Shown here: positions 62,826 through 64,000 of the stretch, piece after piece
How positions within the stretch are numbered: position 1 is the first letter of the stretch
Layout: every line of letters begins with the position of its first letter
Origin: Agromyces ramosus
Lineage (GTDB): Bacteria > Actinomycetota > Actinomycetes > Actinomycetales > Microbacteriaceae
DNA: 64,000 nt
Direction: 5' to 3'
Assembly (NCBI RefSeq): GCF_004216665.1
Contig: NZ_SGWY01000002.1
Span: forward strand, 38,685 to 102,684
The notes under the pieces: generated by a model
Databases searched by the model: none
The model's input: the letters and a program-made list of their open reading frames with translations, nothing else
Told to the model about the DNA's origin: nothing
Translations under genes and position numbers: made by a program

Positions 62826-63218
62826 GTGGTCACCATCAAGGATGCATTCCCCGGTTTCAGCGTGAACGACATCGCCGCCGCGCGCGCGTTCTACGGCACG
62901 AAGCTCGGGCTTCGTGTCGAGGACGGGTCGATGGGCGACCTGCAGGTCACCCTGCCATCGGGGCAGAACGTCTTCGTCTACCCGAAGGACAACCACGAAC
63001 CGGCGACGTTCACGATCCTGAATCTCGTCGTCCCCGACATCGACCGTGCGGTGGACGAGCTCAACGACGCCGGCGTCGAGACCAAGATCTACTCGGGCGA
63101 TCAGGACTTCGGCACCGACGAGCGCGGGATCGCGCGCAGTTCGTCCGCCAACCCCGGTCCGAACATCGCGTGGTTCCGCGATCCCGCCGGGAACGTGATC
63201 AGCGTCATCGAGGGCTGA
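62826..63218 (+). CDS. VOC (glyoxalase/bleomycin resistance) family protein
   Basis: A 130-residue single VOC domain. FPGFSVNDIAAARAFYGTKLGLRVED is the first beta-alpha-beta unit. FTILNLVVPDIDRAVDELNDAGVETKIYSG is the second, and IAWFRDPAGNVISVIEG the ending strand with the usual metal-side acidic residue. It could be a small metalloenzyme or a binding protein. GTG 62826 follows GGAAGGGG. Substrate unknown. Confidence 0.9.
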   Translation: MVTIKDAFPGFSVNDIAAARAFYGTKLGLRVEDGSMGDLQVTLPSGQNVFVYPKDNHEPATFTILNLVVPDIDRAVDELNDAGVETKIYSGDQDFGTDERGIARSSSANPGPNIAWFRDPAGNVISVIEG

Positions 63219-63287
63219 TCGGCGCACGGGTGGTCGAGCGGCGCCCGACGACTCTGCCGCACGGGTGGTGAGCGGCGCGCCGGACGA

Positions 63288-64000
63288 CTATTCGGTCGCG
63301 CCCTCGCCGACCTCGAGCTGCCGGCGGATCTCCGGGTCGAGTTCGAGCAGGGATTCGCCGTCGGCGTGGCGCGCATCGAACTCGTCGGCGACGACCGCCT
63401 CAGTGACCTCGGGCGCCGTGAGTCGCCGGGGCTGCTCGTGCACCGCCGCGGGGGCCGCGAGCAGCGAGACCTTGGTCTCGTCGATGCCGGGAAACTGGCG
63501 GGCGGTCACGAGCACGCGTGACTCGAGGGAGTTCGCGAACTTGTTGTAGCTGTCGACCGTGCGCTCGATCGCCTTGCGGAGGCCCTCGGCATGGCCGGCG
63601 AGTGTGCCGATGCGCTGGTAGAGGGTGTTGCCGAGATCGAAGAGCTTCTTCGCCTCGTCGGTCACGGCCTGCTGCTGCCAGGTGAACGCGACCGTCTTGA
63701 GCACGGCCCAGAGGTTCACCGGGGAGGCGAGCGCCACCCGCTTGCCGAACGCGTAGTCGAGCAGTGAGGGATCGGCCTCGAGCGCCGATGACAGCAGGGA
63801 CTCGCTCGGGATGAAGGCGATCACGAACTCGGGGCTCGCGTCGAGTCCCTCCCAGTAGGTCTTCTTGGCGAGTGCGTCGATGTGACTGCGCACGGCCCGC
63901 ACGTGCCGTGCGATGAGCTCCTTGCGCCGCGCGCCCTCCTCGCCCGTGGCCGTGAACGGGATCTGGCTCGCCTCGAGGTAGTGCTCGAGCGGCACCTTCG
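63288..64000 (-). CDS. rmuC: DNA recombination protein RmuC (C-terminal part; start beyond window)
   Basis: The visible 237 or so residues form the RmuC nuclease-like domain. ARRKELIARHVRAVRSHIDALAKKTYWEGLDASPEFVIAFIPSES is the family signature, followed by DYAFGKRVALASPVNLWAVLKTVAFTWQQQ and LYQRIGTLAGHAEGLRKAIERTVDSYNKFANSLESRVLVTARQF. RmuC limits inversions at short repeats. The N-terminal membrane/coiled-coil part lies to the right of the window. An internal ATG at 63995 should not be taken as the start. Confidence 0.93.
   Translation of the reverse strand, partial: KVPLEHYLEASQIPFTATGEEGARRKELIARHVRAVRSHIDALAKKTYWEGLDASPEFVIAFIPSESLLSSALEADPSLLDYAFGKRVALASPVNLWAVLKTVAFTWQQQAVTDEAKKLFDLGNTLYQRIGTLAGHAEGLRKAIERTVDSYNKFANSLESRVLVTARQFPGIDETKVSLLAAPAAVHEQPRRLTAPEVTEAVVADEFDARHADGESLLELDPEIRRQLEVGEGATE

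Noticed and set aside
63288..63995. Complete 235-residue RmuC starting at the internal ATG 63995
   Set aside because: RmuC proteins have a longer N-terminal membrane and coiled-coil region, and the frame remains open to the window edge.

Overview
The window is chromosomal DNA from a high-GC actinobacterium, most likely a member of the Microbacteriaceae (an Agromyces- or Microbacterium-like genus). This rests on the strong G/C bias at third codon positions, frequent GTG starts, leaderless-looking promoters (TAGNNT 6-7 bases before the start codon), actinobacterial families (DUF501, DUF4245, DUF4307, a mycosin-like protease, a PIN-PhoH fusion, an LAETG sortase substrate) and the gene order greA / DUF4307 / TrhA / uppS. 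The species cannot be named from the sequence alone.

Layout. 1-134 is a 15-bp tandem repeat. 0.16-11.2 kb holds a MarR regulator, tRNA-Gln, glmU, prs, an acyl-CoA ligase, a small DUF202 membrane operon, gnd/gntK (pentose phosphate and gluconate entry), rplY, pth and an RNase HI. 11.4-19.9 kb holds mfd, nhaA, mazG, an ABC-2 exporter and a small SnoaL-like protein. 20-26.7 kb carries hisS, then eno-ftsB-DUF501-subtilase, then a type II NADH dehydrogenase.

26.7-30.9 kb is the accessory part. A tRNA gene with a leucine UAA anticodon but a short variable loop is followed by a tyrosine integrase, a large nested hairpin and two unrecognised genes. Then comes a second copy of the tRNA 3' end, a decayed integrase fragment, a RibD/DHFR-like gene and a third copy of the tRNA 3' end. 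I read this as two small integrative elements inserted in tandem at one tRNA attachment site: the left one with an intact integrase, the right one crippled. Codon use in the left element's cargo is less GC-biased than in the flanks.

31-45.9 kb returns to chromosome: an LAETG-anchored surface protein, ppx, a translationally coupled TetR-MFS-PLP aldolase-lactone oxidase operon, a TetR-ABC exporter operon, lemA with an M48 protease, a YcaQ-like DNA glycosylase, an AI-2E-type permease and ilvA. 45.9-64 kb holds greA, DUF4307, TrhA, uppS, a class V aminotransferase-like protein, PhoH, fumC, carbonic anhydrase, DUF4245-xseB-xseA, ispH, fbaA, two tandem class II fructose-bisphosphatase paralogues, an MFS transporter, a VOC protein and the 3' part of rmuC, which runs off the right edge.

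How the genes work together. Central carbon metabolism is well represented (gnd, gntK, prs, eno, fbaA, glpX, fumC). Envelope precursor genes (glmU, uppS, ispH) and DNA repair or recombination genes (mfd, xseAB, YcaQ-like, rmuC, mazG) are scattered among housekeeping genes. Several convergent pairs are separated by strong hairpin terminators. Three multigene units show stop/start overlaps of 1-4 bases: ftsB-DUF501-subtilase, TetR-MFS-aldolase-oxidase, and xseB-DUF4245.
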